NCBI RefSeq assembly: GCF_022346545.1
Contig: NZ_JAKRNU010000009.1
Coordinates: 62,001-126,000 of the forward strand
Reading direction: 5' to 3'
Origin: Sporosarcina sp. ACRSM
GTDB taxonomy: Bacteria; Bacillota; Bacilli; Bacillales_A; Planococcaceae
Length of the DNA: 64,000 nucleotides
The position numbers and the translations under genes were made by a program. Each line of letters opens with the position of its first letter. Positions within the stretch are counted from its first letter, which is position 1. This document shows positions 23,449-31,998 of this stretch, one piece after another. Below the pieces are notes generated by a model, which ran no database searches, had not been told where the DNA came from, and worked only from the letters and a program-made list of their open reading frames with translations.

Positions 23449-24894
23449 ATGAAAAAACTAGCAACATGGGCACTCGCATTCATCTTGTTACTCTCATTCG
23501 CTTTTCCACAAGATACGGCGTCTGCTCAATCGTATGCACTCAACTGGACGATTGACGATGTTGAAGTGACAGGGAACGACCAACCTTTTCTATTCAATGA
23601 TAAGGTTCTGATTCCCATAGAGAAACTATTTGAGGAAGTTGGTTTCAAAGTTTCAAAAGACGAGTCTGGTAAAGTGCATGTAACGAACAACCACTTGACG
23701 ATTGACTTTGATGCGGCAGCAGGAGAAATCAAAGTGAATGGTGAAAAGGCGAATGCCGAATTCCCTCTCACTGATCGAAATGGCGGAAACTATATTTCCA
23801 CTGAATTTTTGGCACAACTAGAAGGATTTTCGGCGAAAGTTGCAGCAGACCATCAATCCGTTGCAATTCAGACGAACCGTGTGCTAGATGTTCCTGCATT
23901 TTTAGAGAAAGCAATGGATGCCAATTTAAACAGCCAGTCTGCTAATCTGACAATAGACTTAGAGATGGCATCTTCACTAGATGAAGAAACGATGAAGATG
24001 TTAATGGCTATTCAATCAGATGACATTTTGGATCCATTTTCCTCACACTCCATTTCTACAATGTCAATGACTGATTCAGAAGGATTTGCCTTTGAGGAAG
24101 TATCCGAAACGTATATAACCGAAGATGGATTCTTCCAAAAGATGGGCGATACTTGGATCAAGTATGACGATGAAATGGCTGAATTCATGCAACAAATCAC
24201 TTCTGCACAAGAAATGTTACTGCCACAATTGGAAGAACTGCAACAGAAATTCACTACAGGCATCAATATCTATGAATATGATGATGTCTACGTCATGACC
24301 CAATCACTGACGACAGATGAGCTGAAAGAAATGCTAAAAGAGGCATCTTCATTATTTTCAGAGCTACTGCCTGTTATGGGAACTGAAGAAGTATCTATCG
24401 AAGTGATAGCGACTGAAGCAGAAGAGATTGAAGAAGTAACGCTTGAAAATGAAGTGACTGAAGAAGTGACTGCTGAAGAAGCAAAAGAAGAAACTGTTGT
24501 AGAAGCGGTTGACGATGAGACAACTACAGAGGAAAATACAAATGAAGCGACTGAAGAAGAGGCAGTAATCGATGAAGTCATTTTTGAAGAAGGTGACTTC
24601 GACGCGATTTTCGATAGCCTTGGTCTACAACTCGAGGAATTCTACTTTGTTTCCAATTACGATAAAGAAACATTATTCCCACTTGATTTGTCTGGGAATG
24701 CACATATCACAATGGCGATGGGCGAGGATTCTTTCTCTATGAAAATGATCCTCTCCGGGGCATTCAGTAACTTCAATGCCGTTGAAGAAATTAAAGTTCC
24801 TGAGGAAGTCATCCAAAACGCAATTACTATGGAAGAATACTTCGAACAACTTGAAGCCGAATTCGAAGCAGAGTTTGAATACGAAGCTGAATAA
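23449..24894 (+). CDS. Secreted protein with N-terminal copper-amine-oxidase-N (stalk) domain and acidic insert
   Basis: 481 residues; ATG follows AATGGAGG. Signal peptide (1-27, ending ASA) then a domain (about 30-145) with the WTIDDVEV...LFNDKVLIPIEKLFEEVGF pattern of the Cu_amine_oxidN1/stalk domain found on many Bacillales surface proteins. The rest resembles secreted lipid- or substrate-carrier-like beta proteins (alternating Met/Ser-rich strands), interrupted at about 325-375 by a Glu/Val/Thr-rich acidic stretch (EEVTLENEVTEEVTAEEAKE). No catalytic motif is visible and the function is unknown. It converges with the S-layer gene and shares a terminator with it. Confidence 0.75.
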   Translation: MKKLATWALAFILLLSFAFPQDTASAQSYALNWTIDDVEVTGNDQPFLFNDKVLIPIEKLFEEVGFKVSKDESGKVHVTNNHLTIDFDAAAGEIKVNGEKANAEFPLTDRNGGNYISTEFLAQLEGFSAKVAADHQSVAIQTNRVLDVPAFLEKAMDANLNSQSANLTIDLEMASSLDEETMKMLMAIQSDDILDPFSSHSISTMSMTDSEGFAFEEVSETYITEDGFFQKMGDTWIKYDDEMAEFMQQITSAQEMLLPQLEELQQKFTTGINIYEYDDVYVMTQSLTTDELKEMLKEASSLFSELLPVMGTEEVSIEVIATEAEEIEEVTLENEVTEEVTAEEAKEETVVEAVDDETTTEENTNEATEEEAVIDEVIFEEGDFDAIFDSLGLQLEEFYFVSNYDKETLFPLDLSGNAHITMAMGEDSFSMKMILSGAFSNFNAVEEIKVPEEVIQNAITMEEYFEQLEAEFEAEFEYEAE

Positions 24895-24899
24895 TCGCT

Positions 24900-24943
24900 A
24901 AAAAAAGCGGAACGGCCCTTGGATGGGCTCGTTCCGCTTTTCT
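24900..24943. terminator. Bidirectional terminator upstream of the S-layer gene 3' end
   Basis: AAAGCGGAACG-GCCC pairs with GGGC-T-CGTTCCGCTTT around a 6-nt loop, with A-run before and T-run after. Its outer stem AAGCGGAAC/GTTCCGCTT is the same as in the terminator at 27908-27950. Confidence 0.92.
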
Positions 24944-24959
24944 CTTATAGGAATGTCCG

Positions 24960-27785
24960 TTATTGGGTAATCCGTATATTTGCAGGGATCGATAGATTGT
25001 TACCTGCAGCGTCCTTGATGTTTCGACTATCCAACACCTCGAGAGAGAGACCGCTTGCGATGTTTGCCTTTGTTACCTCATTCTCTAATGTCAGTTCGAC
25101 TGATTTAATAGAACTTCCCGCAGGTGTCGTCACTTGCTTATTGCCTGCAACGGTTGCACCATCAATCAGCAATTCGAAATCTTGCTCGCCTCCGATTGTT
25201 GTAACGGCTTCAGAAAAAGTGAGTTTCACTTTGTCCATCCCCGCCAATACAGCGGATTCCACAAATGGCGCTACGTTCTCTTTTAGACTAACTGTGTTCG
25301 TAAAGAAACGATCCATTGTTTTCGTAGAGCCGAATGCTTTTATATTTTCAATTGCAATATTACGTACCCCTGTATAAGTATTGGATCCTTTTTTAAGATT
25401 GAGCACGGCTACTTGTGTTGTACCCGATTCTGATGTGACTGGCGGCTTCAATGTCACTGACTCAATCACTGCTCCGTCGATTGAATAGTTTGCTAAAGTC
25501 GTAGCCGTCGCCCCATCAACTGCACGATTAAACGTCACGTTCACTTTATTATTATCCGCAGGATCTTGAACCACTTCGGTTACACCGACTACTGCCTCAT
25601 TTGCAGGCGTGGCATCTTCACCGCGTGTGAAGGTCACAGGATTCGTGCCTGTCACGATGCCTGATTCACTAGTCACATTGTTGAACGTAAGATCGAGTGT
25701 ATAGTCAGCAGCTTTAAAGTCATTTTCTCCTAAAAAGGCATCCAATTCGACCCGCACCACTTTTTTATTGCCCGTTTCTTTATAGGTCACCGGTGTTGCA
25801 TCGAAGTCCTTTGAGCCGACCGTCACGTAGTTTCTCACATAACTTCCGACACCGCTGACCGTTGGATTTTTTCCTAGATTGATGTTTTTATCAAAGGTAA
25901 GTTCCAAATATTCTTTCCCGTTTGCTTTGTCTTGTACAACTGCCCTGGAGACGACTTTCGGAGCGGTTGTATCTTTAGTGAACGTGATTACTTTGTTGGT
26001 AGTAGCTCCCACTTCCCCACTCAAGTCGGAGAAAGCTGAAACCGTTACAGTCCTAGCCCCGTCCAAAAGACCTTCAACATTCACATCATACACTGTCGGA
26101 TCGTCAGTAGACCTAGAAACTGCAGTTTTAGGATATCCTGACACCGCTACAGTCGGATTATCATTCAGCCGCTCGGAGAACTTGATCGACAACGAGGATG
26201 CCCCTGTTTGCTTGATTGTTTCAACTACTGGCGCAATCCCGTCAGCGGCCCCTTTTTGGAAAGTGACGGTTGCCGGATTAGGCGTGAGCAAATTCTTAGC
26301 CATATCTTGCGCTCCGATGAATGTCGCCACGATGCGTTTTGATTCGGAAACATTTGCATCCATTGTGAAGACGATCTCATCAGCCCCTTCTGTCATCGCA
26401 CCTGTAATTCCTGAAACGGCTGAACCATCTTCATACTTGAATGTCGTTTCATTAAACGCTTTCATCGGTTCCGAAAATTTCACCCGCACTTGTGTAGCCG
26501 AAAGATTTTCGACACTTTTAATTGTTGGCGCGGTCGTATCTGCTGCAATGGTTACCATGTCCGTAAAGTCGTCAATCGCTTTTCCGTTAGTCGTTTTTAC
26601 GTTTTTTACTTTCACATCATACCTTTTTGAAAGCGGAGCATTGGCTGTCACCGTCAATACTTTTCCGTTCGAACTCAAGCTGCCTGATACGACTTTCGCA
26701 GTCACCCCGTCCAGCGATGAAATGGCAACCGTATTTTCTTTGATCGTCCCACTTGAAGTCAACACGGAATCGGCGTCTACAGCTGTACTGAAGTGGACTT
26801 CAAACTGTGTCGCATTAATGGGTTTCACACTTGTCACAAAACGATCGTCTCCGGCATACTCAAACGTTACCGTCATCGTCTGTTCAGCTGTTGCTTCCCC
26901 TTTTGTCAATATCACTTTATATTCGCCGGCATTCGCTCCCGCAACGACTTCAGCTTTCGTCCCTTTACCTGTCACAACCCGATCGACATAGGCTTGTACA
27001 GCCTCCAGTTTGGTCTTATCGGTTGCCTGTTCTCCCTTCGGAACGACAACATTCCCGGTCTTCACCAAGTCCGCTGCCGAATCGACAGCCGCTTGATCAT
27101 CACTCACTTGTGAAAAGTCCGTGTTCATGGTTTTATAGAGGAATGTTGCAAATTGGCCACGGGTTGTTGTGTTTTTAGGATTAAAAGCCGGTGCGGCCGG
27201 ATTCGTAATATCGAAATAATCGAGGACATCGATCGCCGGACGGGCTTCCGCTTTCGCTTTCGTCAAATCAATGACATCTCTTTTAAAATCTTGCTCTCCC
27301 ACATAAGAGACAAGATCCGTGCTATTTTTCTTATCGAACGCCCGGACAAGCACAACAGCCATGTTTTCACGGGTGATGTTGTCTGAAGCAAGTAGACGGC
27401 CGTTATTGCCATTGAATAAGCCATTATCTTTCACGATGGCCGCAGACTGCAGAAGCTCGTCATTGGAGCTGGAGGTGAGATCTGTAAAACGTGGATTTGC
27501 CTTATAATCTTTCGGTATATCGTATCCTTCCGCTACAAGCCATTTCCCCATCAATTTCACAACGTCTGAACGCGTCAAGGTTTTATTCGGCTGGAATGTT
27601 CCATCGGGATAACCCGAAATAATTCCCATATCGGATAAGGCATCAACTGCTTTTTCATGTGTATTCCCTTTTGTATCTTTGAATTCTTTTGCACTTGCTA
27701 CCGGCGCTACTGCAGATGCGACAAGAGCAGCCGACGCTGCGCCTACTATGAATTTTTTACTTTTCGATGCTGATCGTTGAGTCAT
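24960..27785 (-). CDS. S-layer protein paralog 1 (three SLH domains, Ig-like repeats)
   Basis: 941 residues from ATG 27785, with GGGGAGGAAG upstream. Signal peptide (1-32, ending ASA), three SLH repeats (about 33-225; GIISGYPDGTFQPNKTLTRSD is the clearest), then six or so beta-sandwich modules. Several carry the 'S-A-T-Q-V-x-V-x-F-S-E-P' start (residues near 420, 530, 615), typical of SbsA-type Ig-like domains. SLH domains bind the pyruvylated wall polymer and the Ig-like part forms the crystalline lattice. The next gene upstream is a clear paralog with the same architecture throughout, so this pair arose by tandem duplication. Confidence 0.93.
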   Translation of the reverse strand: MTQRSASKSKKFIVGAASAALVASAVAPVASAKEFKDTKGNTHEKAVDALSDMGIISGYPDGTFQPNKTLTRSDVVKLMGKWLVAEGYDIPKDYKANPRFTDLTSSSNDELLQSAAIVKDNGLFNGNNGRLLASDNITRENMAVVLVRAFDKKNSTDLVSYVGEQDFKRDVIDLTKAKAEARPAIDVLDYFDITNPAAPAFNPKNTTTRGQFATFLYKTMNTDFSQVSDDQAAVDSAADLVKTGNVVVPKGEQATDKTKLEAVQAYVDRVVTGKGTKAEVVAGANAGEYKVILTKGEATAEQTMTVTFEYAGDDRFVTSVKPINATQFEVHFSTAVDADSVLTSSGTIKENTVAISSLDGVTAKVVSGSLSSNGKVLTVTANAPLSKRYDVKVKNVKTTNGKAIDDFTDMVTIAADTTAPTIKSVENLSATQVRVKFSEPMKAFNETTFKYEDGSAVSGITGAMTEGADEIVFTMDANVSESKRIVATFIGAQDMAKNLLTPNPATVTFQKGAADGIAPVVETIKQTGASSLSIKFSERLNDNPTVAVSGYPKTAVSRSTDDPTVYDVNVEGLLDGARTVTVSAFSDLSGEVGATTNKVITFTKDTTAPKVVSRAVVQDKANGKEYLELTFDKNINLGKNPTVSGVGSYVRNYVTVGSKDFDATPVTYKETGNKKVVRVELDAFLGENDFKAADYTLDLTFNNVTSESGIVTGTNPVTFTRGEDATPANEAVVGVTEVVQDPADNNKVNVTFNRAVDGATATTLANYSIDGAVIESVTLKPPVTSESGTTQVAVLNLKKGSNTYTGVRNIAIENIKAFGSTKTMDRFFTNTVSLKENVAPFVESAVLAGMDKVKLTFSEAVTTIGGEQDFELLIDGATVAGNKQVTTPAGSSIKSVELTLENEVTKANIASGLSLEVLDSRNIKDAAGNNLSIPANIRITQ

Positions 27786-27801
27786 GAATAACTTCCTCCC
27801 C

Positions 27802-27869
27802 TTAAATCAATCGTTAGAAATGAACTCTATTCGACTATTTCTATCTTTACCCTTAGTAGATTGATTTAA
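27802..27869 (-). promoter_or_regulatory. Leader hairpin just upstream of S-layer gene ribosome binding site
   Basis: TTAAATCAATC (27802-27812) and GATTGATTTAA (27859-27869) are perfect 11-bp inverted arms. In the mRNA the hairpin would end directly at the GGGGAGGAAG site. Such 5' structures can stabilise highly expressed S-layer mRNA. Confidence 0.5.
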
Positions 27870-27907
27870 ACTATTTGAGAAAATCGCCTTGAAGGAGTTT
27901 ATTGAAA

Positions 27908-27950
27908 TAAAAAAAGCGGAACTCGCTCTGGAATGAGCTTGTTCCGCTTC
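27908..27950 (-). terminator. Terminator of S-layer paralog 2
   Basis: Minus strand: AAGCGGAAC pairs with GTTCCGCTT around an inner GCTCATTCCAGAGCG hairpin, followed by TTTTTTTATTTC. A divergent copy of the terminator at 24900-24943. Confidence 0.92.
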
Positions 27951-27962
27951 AGGTATTAGATT

Positions 27963-30809
27963 TTATCGAGTCACTTTGATGGATTTAAAGTTTAATGGAT
28001 TATTCACTGTATCGAATACCTTTTTATTGTTCGCTAGCTTGACGACGACTCCTGCATTCATATCTGCATCTGTGAATGTCGTCTTTTTACCAGCCAATGT
28101 GATAACGACTTCTTTACCTTCCGTAACTTCTGCCACGGTTGCACCTGCCACTTTCGTATTTGAATCTCCAATAAACAATTCAAATGCATTTTCAGGTACT
28201 GTCACATTTTCACTGAATGTTAATGTGATTTCGTTGTCAGCTGTCAATACTGCTTTTGTGACAGTTGGGGCAACGTTTTCATTGAGTGCAACTGTTCCTT
28301 CGTATTTGTTCATTGCTACGGAAGAACCTTTTGCTTTTACATTTTCAATAACGACATTACGTTCGCCAGTAAATGTATTTGAATCAGCTTTCAAGGTAAG
28401 TGTCACTTTTTTAAGCGCTCCTGCATTGACAGTCGCAGATTCTACTTCAGCGCCAGAAATTTTATAGTTGGCAGCAACTGTTGCCGTATCAGCATCTACT
28501 TCTTGATCGAAAGTGACAACAACCTCGTTGTTATCATTTGTAGATTGTTGCACACCATTAACTTTGATTTTCTCTTCTGTAGCTGGTGTTCCGTCCTCAC
28601 CGCGTGTAAACGTAATTGCTTTAACGTCTGCCGCCGCTTCACCTGTTTCGCTTACTACGTCTGTGAATGCAAGGTCAAGTTGGTATGCAGCACCCTTTTC
28701 ATCCGCATTACCAAGAAGAGTAGCAAGTGCTACACGAACAACTTTTTTACTATTTTCGTCTTTGTGTTCAAGTTCTGTCGCTGAAAGACCAGTAACCTCG
28801 TGAGTGACGGAATCTTTTACGTATGAACCTTTAGCGGTAACTTTGGAATCCTTTTCCGTAAGTTTAACATTTTTATCGAAAGTGATTTCTAGGTATTCTT
28901 TTTCTTTATCGACAATCACTTTTGTTGATAGAACTTTTGGTGCAACTGTATCTTTAACAAATGAAACAACTTTGCTGAACGTTGCTGTTTCACCTGAAAG
29001 GTCTGTTACAACTTTTTTATCTGCTGTTTTGATCGTTGTCAAGCCATCCAGGTCATTTGCGACTGTTACGATGTAAGTTGTCGCATCTAACTGATCCTTT
29101 TCAATTGAAGCAACAGCATTCGATGTTGATCCTACAGATACTTCAATGGCGTTCTTTGCTGGTGTCTGAATTTCTTCAGAGAATTTGATAGCGAATTTTT
29201 TCGCACCCATTTGTGTGATTTCTTTTACAGATGGTGCTACTCCATCTTTTGCACCTTTTTGGAATGTCACTTTTGCCGGGTTTGGCGTAATCAGGTTTCC
29301 AGCTATATCTTTCGCTCCGATGAACGTTGCTGTAATTGCTTGTCCAACTTCTGCAGCCGAAAGGTCATAAGTCACTTCTTGGTCGCCTGTTGCAAGATCA
29401 CCTGTGATCCCCGTAACTTTTGTTCCATCAGCAAGTGTAAATTGCACGCTAGATGCAGGGATTGCTTGCATCGGCTCAGAAAAACTGACTTTAACTTTAG
29501 ACGCACTAATATTCGTAGTTCCTAGAATGACAGGAGCTGTTTTGTCGGCAGCAATCGTAATTGTTGCTTCGTATTTATCAATAGCAGCACCATTTACGGA
29601 CTTCAGTCCATCAACTACAACATCATAGCGTTTTGAAAGAATATTTTTAGCTGTAATTGTCAATGTTTTTCCGTCTTTGCTTAGTTCACCTTTAAGTGTT
29701 CCAGCATCTACTTTATCCAATGAGGTTAAAGAAATCGTATTCGCTTTAATGGCACCATTCGCACCTAGTACGGAATTGGCATCTACTGCTGTGCTGAATT
29801 TAACCTCAACTTGCGTTGCATTCAAAGCGTTTACTTCCGTAACAAAACGATCATCCGCTGCGAATTTGAATGTTACAGCGATTGTTTTTTCTACTTTTTC
29901 TTCGCCTTTTGTCAATGTGACAACATATTCGCCAGCTGTTTTGCCTGCTGCCGCTTTCACTGTTACGCCTTCTTCTTTCATGAGGCCGTTAACGTATGTT
30001 TGGACAGCTGCAAGTTTGTTTGCGTCTGTTGCATATTCGCCGCGTGATACAGTTACTTCGCCGTCTTTCACTTGTTTAGCCGCAGCTTCCACTGCCGCTT
30101 TGTCTTCACTCACTTCAGGTGCTTTTACAGCAGAGAAGTCTGTGTTGATTGTTTTATGAAGGAATGTTGCGAATTGGCCGCGTGTTGTTGTGTTTTTCGG
30201 GTTGAACGCTGGTGCAGCCGGGTTCGTGATGTCAAAGAAATCAAGGACATCGATTGCTGGGCGCGCTTCCTCTTTTGCTTTCGCTCGGTCAATGACGTCT
30301 TTATCGAAGTCTTGTGCTTCAACATAAGCGACCAGGTCCATGTTATGTAATTTATCAAATGCACGAACTAGGACAACCGCCATGTTTTCACGTGTAATGT
30401 TGTCAGCAGCCATTAGGCGACCGTTATTTCCATTGAATACGCCGTTGTCTTTCACAACTGCAGCATATTGTAAAAGCTCATCATTAGATGTAGCTGTCAA
30501 ATCTGTAAAACGCATTTTTGTTTTATAGTCTGCCGGGATTTTATAGCCTTCAGATACAAGCCATTTCCCCATTAATTTTACGACGTCAGAACGCGTCAAT
30601 GTTTTGCCTGGTTTGAACGTACCGTCTTGGTAACCGGAAATGACACCCGCATCAGATAACGCATCGATTGCCGGTTTGTGCGTGTGATCTGCTTTCACAT
30701 CATTGAATTCTTTCGCACTTACGACCGGTGCTACTGCAGCCGCTACTAAAGCCGCTGAAGCAGCGCCCAAGACAAACTTTTTATACCTTGCAGATTGTTT
30801 ATTAACCAT
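27963..30809 (-). CDS. S-layer protein paralog 2 (three SLH domains, Ig-like repeats)
   Basis: 948 residues from ATG 30809, with GAGGAGG 11 nt upstream. Same plan as its neighbour: signal peptide (1-32), three SLH repeats (about 33-230; GVISGYQDGTFKPGKTLTRSD), then SbsA-like Ig modules. It is Lys- and Ala-rich with codon choice typical of very abundant proteins, so this is probably the major lattice protein. The ~170 bp upstream are AT-rich with weak promoter-like boxes and a small TTCTTA/TAAGAA hairpin. Confidence 0.93.
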   Translation of the reverse strand: MVNKQSARYKKFVLGAASAALVAAAVAPVVSAKEFNDVKADHTHKPAIDALSDAGVISGYQDGTFKPGKTLTRSDVVKLMGKWLVSEGYKIPADYKTKMRFTDLTATSNDELLQYAAVVKDNGVFNGNNGRLMAADNITRENMAVVLVRAFDKLHNMDLVAYVEAQDFDKDVIDRAKAKEEARPAIDVLDFFDITNPAAPAFNPKNTTTRGQFATFLHKTINTDFSAVKAPEVSEDKAAVEAAAKQVKDGEVTVSRGEYATDANKLAAVQTYVNGLMKEEGVTVKAAAGKTAGEYVVTLTKGEEKVEKTIAVTFKFAADDRFVTEVNALNATQVEVKFSTAVDANSVLGANGAIKANTISLTSLDKVDAGTLKGELSKDGKTLTITAKNILSKRYDVVVDGLKSVNGAAIDKYEATITIAADKTAPVILGTTNISASKVKVSFSEPMQAIPASSVQFTLADGTKVTGITGDLATGDQEVTYDLSAAEVGQAITATFIGAKDIAGNLITPNPAKVTFQKGAKDGVAPSVKEITQMGAKKFAIKFSEEIQTPAKNAIEVSVGSTSNAVASIEKDQLDATTYIVTVANDLDGLTTIKTADKKVVTDLSGETATFSKVVSFVKDTVAPKVLSTKVIVDKEKEYLEITFDKNVKLTEKDSKVTAKGSYVKDSVTHEVTGLSATELEHKDENSKKVVRVALATLLGNADEKGAAYQLDLAFTDVVSETGEAAADVKAITFTRGEDGTPATEEKIKVNGVQQSTNDNNEVVVTFDQEVDADTATVAANYKISGAEVESATVNAGALKKVTLTLKADSNTFTGERNVVIENVKAKGSSVAMNKYEGTVALNENVAPTVTKAVLTADNEITLTFSENVTVPENAFELFIGDSNTKVAGATVAEVTEGKEVVITLAGKKTTFTDADMNAGVVVKLANNKKVFDTVNNPLNFKSIKVTR

Positions 30810-31009
30810 TTAAAACATTTCCTCCTCATATGTAGGTAGAGATGAATTTCTTAATCTAAGAACCTTCATTTCTAACTGGTAAGTGATTGCTGGCACTATA
30901 TATGTACCTTTAGTTGTTGCTCACTCATCCTAACATATTAGATTTACTCTATCAGCATCCAATTTCTGGTCTTTTTCCTTTTACTAGAATAATAGAACAA
31001 AAAATAAGG

Positions 31010-31051
31010 CTATCCAATGATCCATCATGCCTGAATCATTGAATAGCCTTT
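31010..31051 (-). terminator. Terminator of the ABC/lyase/kinase operon
   Basis: AAGGCTAT-CCAATGAT pairs with ATCATTG-AATAGCCTT with one bulge, and on the minus strand is followed by ATTTTTTGTT. Confidence 0.88.
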
Positions 31052-31053
31052 GT

Positions 31054-31998
31054 TCAACCTTCATTTCTACTCCATTGCCAACCACGCTCGACGATGTATT
31101 CAAGCGGCGACCGGGATGCCATGACGAAACGGCATTGTGGGAATTCTGTTTCCCCGATTTCTTCGAGCTTGCCTCTGATTCTTCCAGAATGCATGACCGC
31201 CCCTCCATTTAAGTAGACAACGCATTCCGTTTCCTCCAAATTGCTCTTTCGTATTACCGAAGCGACTAATAGCGCCAATTCCTCTGCCGCTTGCTCTAAA
31301 ATCCGAATGGCCACCCGGTCGCCCTGTTGCGCACAACGATCCACGACAATAGATAATCGTGCTACCCGGTCTACGGAATAAGCCGATCCGTATAACCAAT
31401 CCGCCAATTCCTCAATCGTTTCAATTGATAGCTCTTCCAATACGCTTCTATATAATGAAGTAACAGCTCCCCGACCATCCTCCATCCGAAATATTGCACG
31501 CAACGCTTCACGCCCTATCCAGTAGCCGCTTCCTTCATCTCCCGCGCGATGCCCCCAGCCACCCGAGCGGTTGATATCGCCTTTGCCGTCATGCGCAAAA
31601 GCGATGGAACCCGTTCCTGAAATAAGCGAGACACCCGGTTGACAGCCGGTTGCACCTAGCATGGCCGCTTGAGCATCATTTTCGACGATCAGCTTCGCCA
31701 CCTGTAAACCGGCTACCAAGCAAGCCTCTTCAACGATCGTTTGAACGACAGTCCGGTCTCGTTCCGAATCAATTCCTGCGAGTGCGAAAACAGCGATGTC
31801 CACTTGCGCCGTCGGCAAAGCCGACTTCACCTCTGTCAATAAATGAACCAGAACAGCCAGCACTTGATCCGCTCCCGACGTCTGGTAATTGGAGCTTTCG
31901 CCTAGCTTATCCAACAATACCGTTCCGTCACGTTTTCGAAGCGTCAAAGCTGTTTTGGTCGCTCCCCCATCAACAGCAAGGATGATCTCTTCCATCAT
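31054..31998 (-). CDS. BadF/BadG-type ATPase, N-acetylglucosamine-kinase-like
   Basis: 314 residues. ASKHA-fold kinase: phosphate-1 loop LAVDGGATKTALTL (about 6-19), phosphate-2 region SLISGTGSIAFA, GGWGHRAGDEGSGYWIGREAL and the adenosine loop YLNGGAVMHSGRI. This is the NagK-like branch of the BadF/BadG/BcrA/BcrD family, usually phosphorylating amino sugars such as GlcNAc or MurNAc derivatives. Its start overlaps the stop of the lyase gene by 4 nt, so it is the last gene of a tightly coupled five-gene operon with an importer. The true substrate is not known. Confidence 0.82.
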   Translation of the reverse strand: MMEEIILAVDGGATKTALTLRKRDGTVLLDKLGESSNYQTSGADQVLAVLVHLLTEVKSALPTAQVDIAVFALAGIDSERDRTVVQTIVEEACLVAGLQVAKLIVENDAQAAMLGATGCQPGVSLISGTGSIAFAHDGKGDINRSGGWGHRAGDEGSGYWIGREALRAIFRMEDGRGAVTSLYRSVLEELSIETIEELADWLYGSAYSVDRVARLSIVVDRCAQQGDRVAIRILEQAAEELALLVASVIRKSNLEETECVVYLNGGAVMHSGRIRGKLEEIGETEFPQCRFVMASRSPLEYIVERGWQWSRNEG

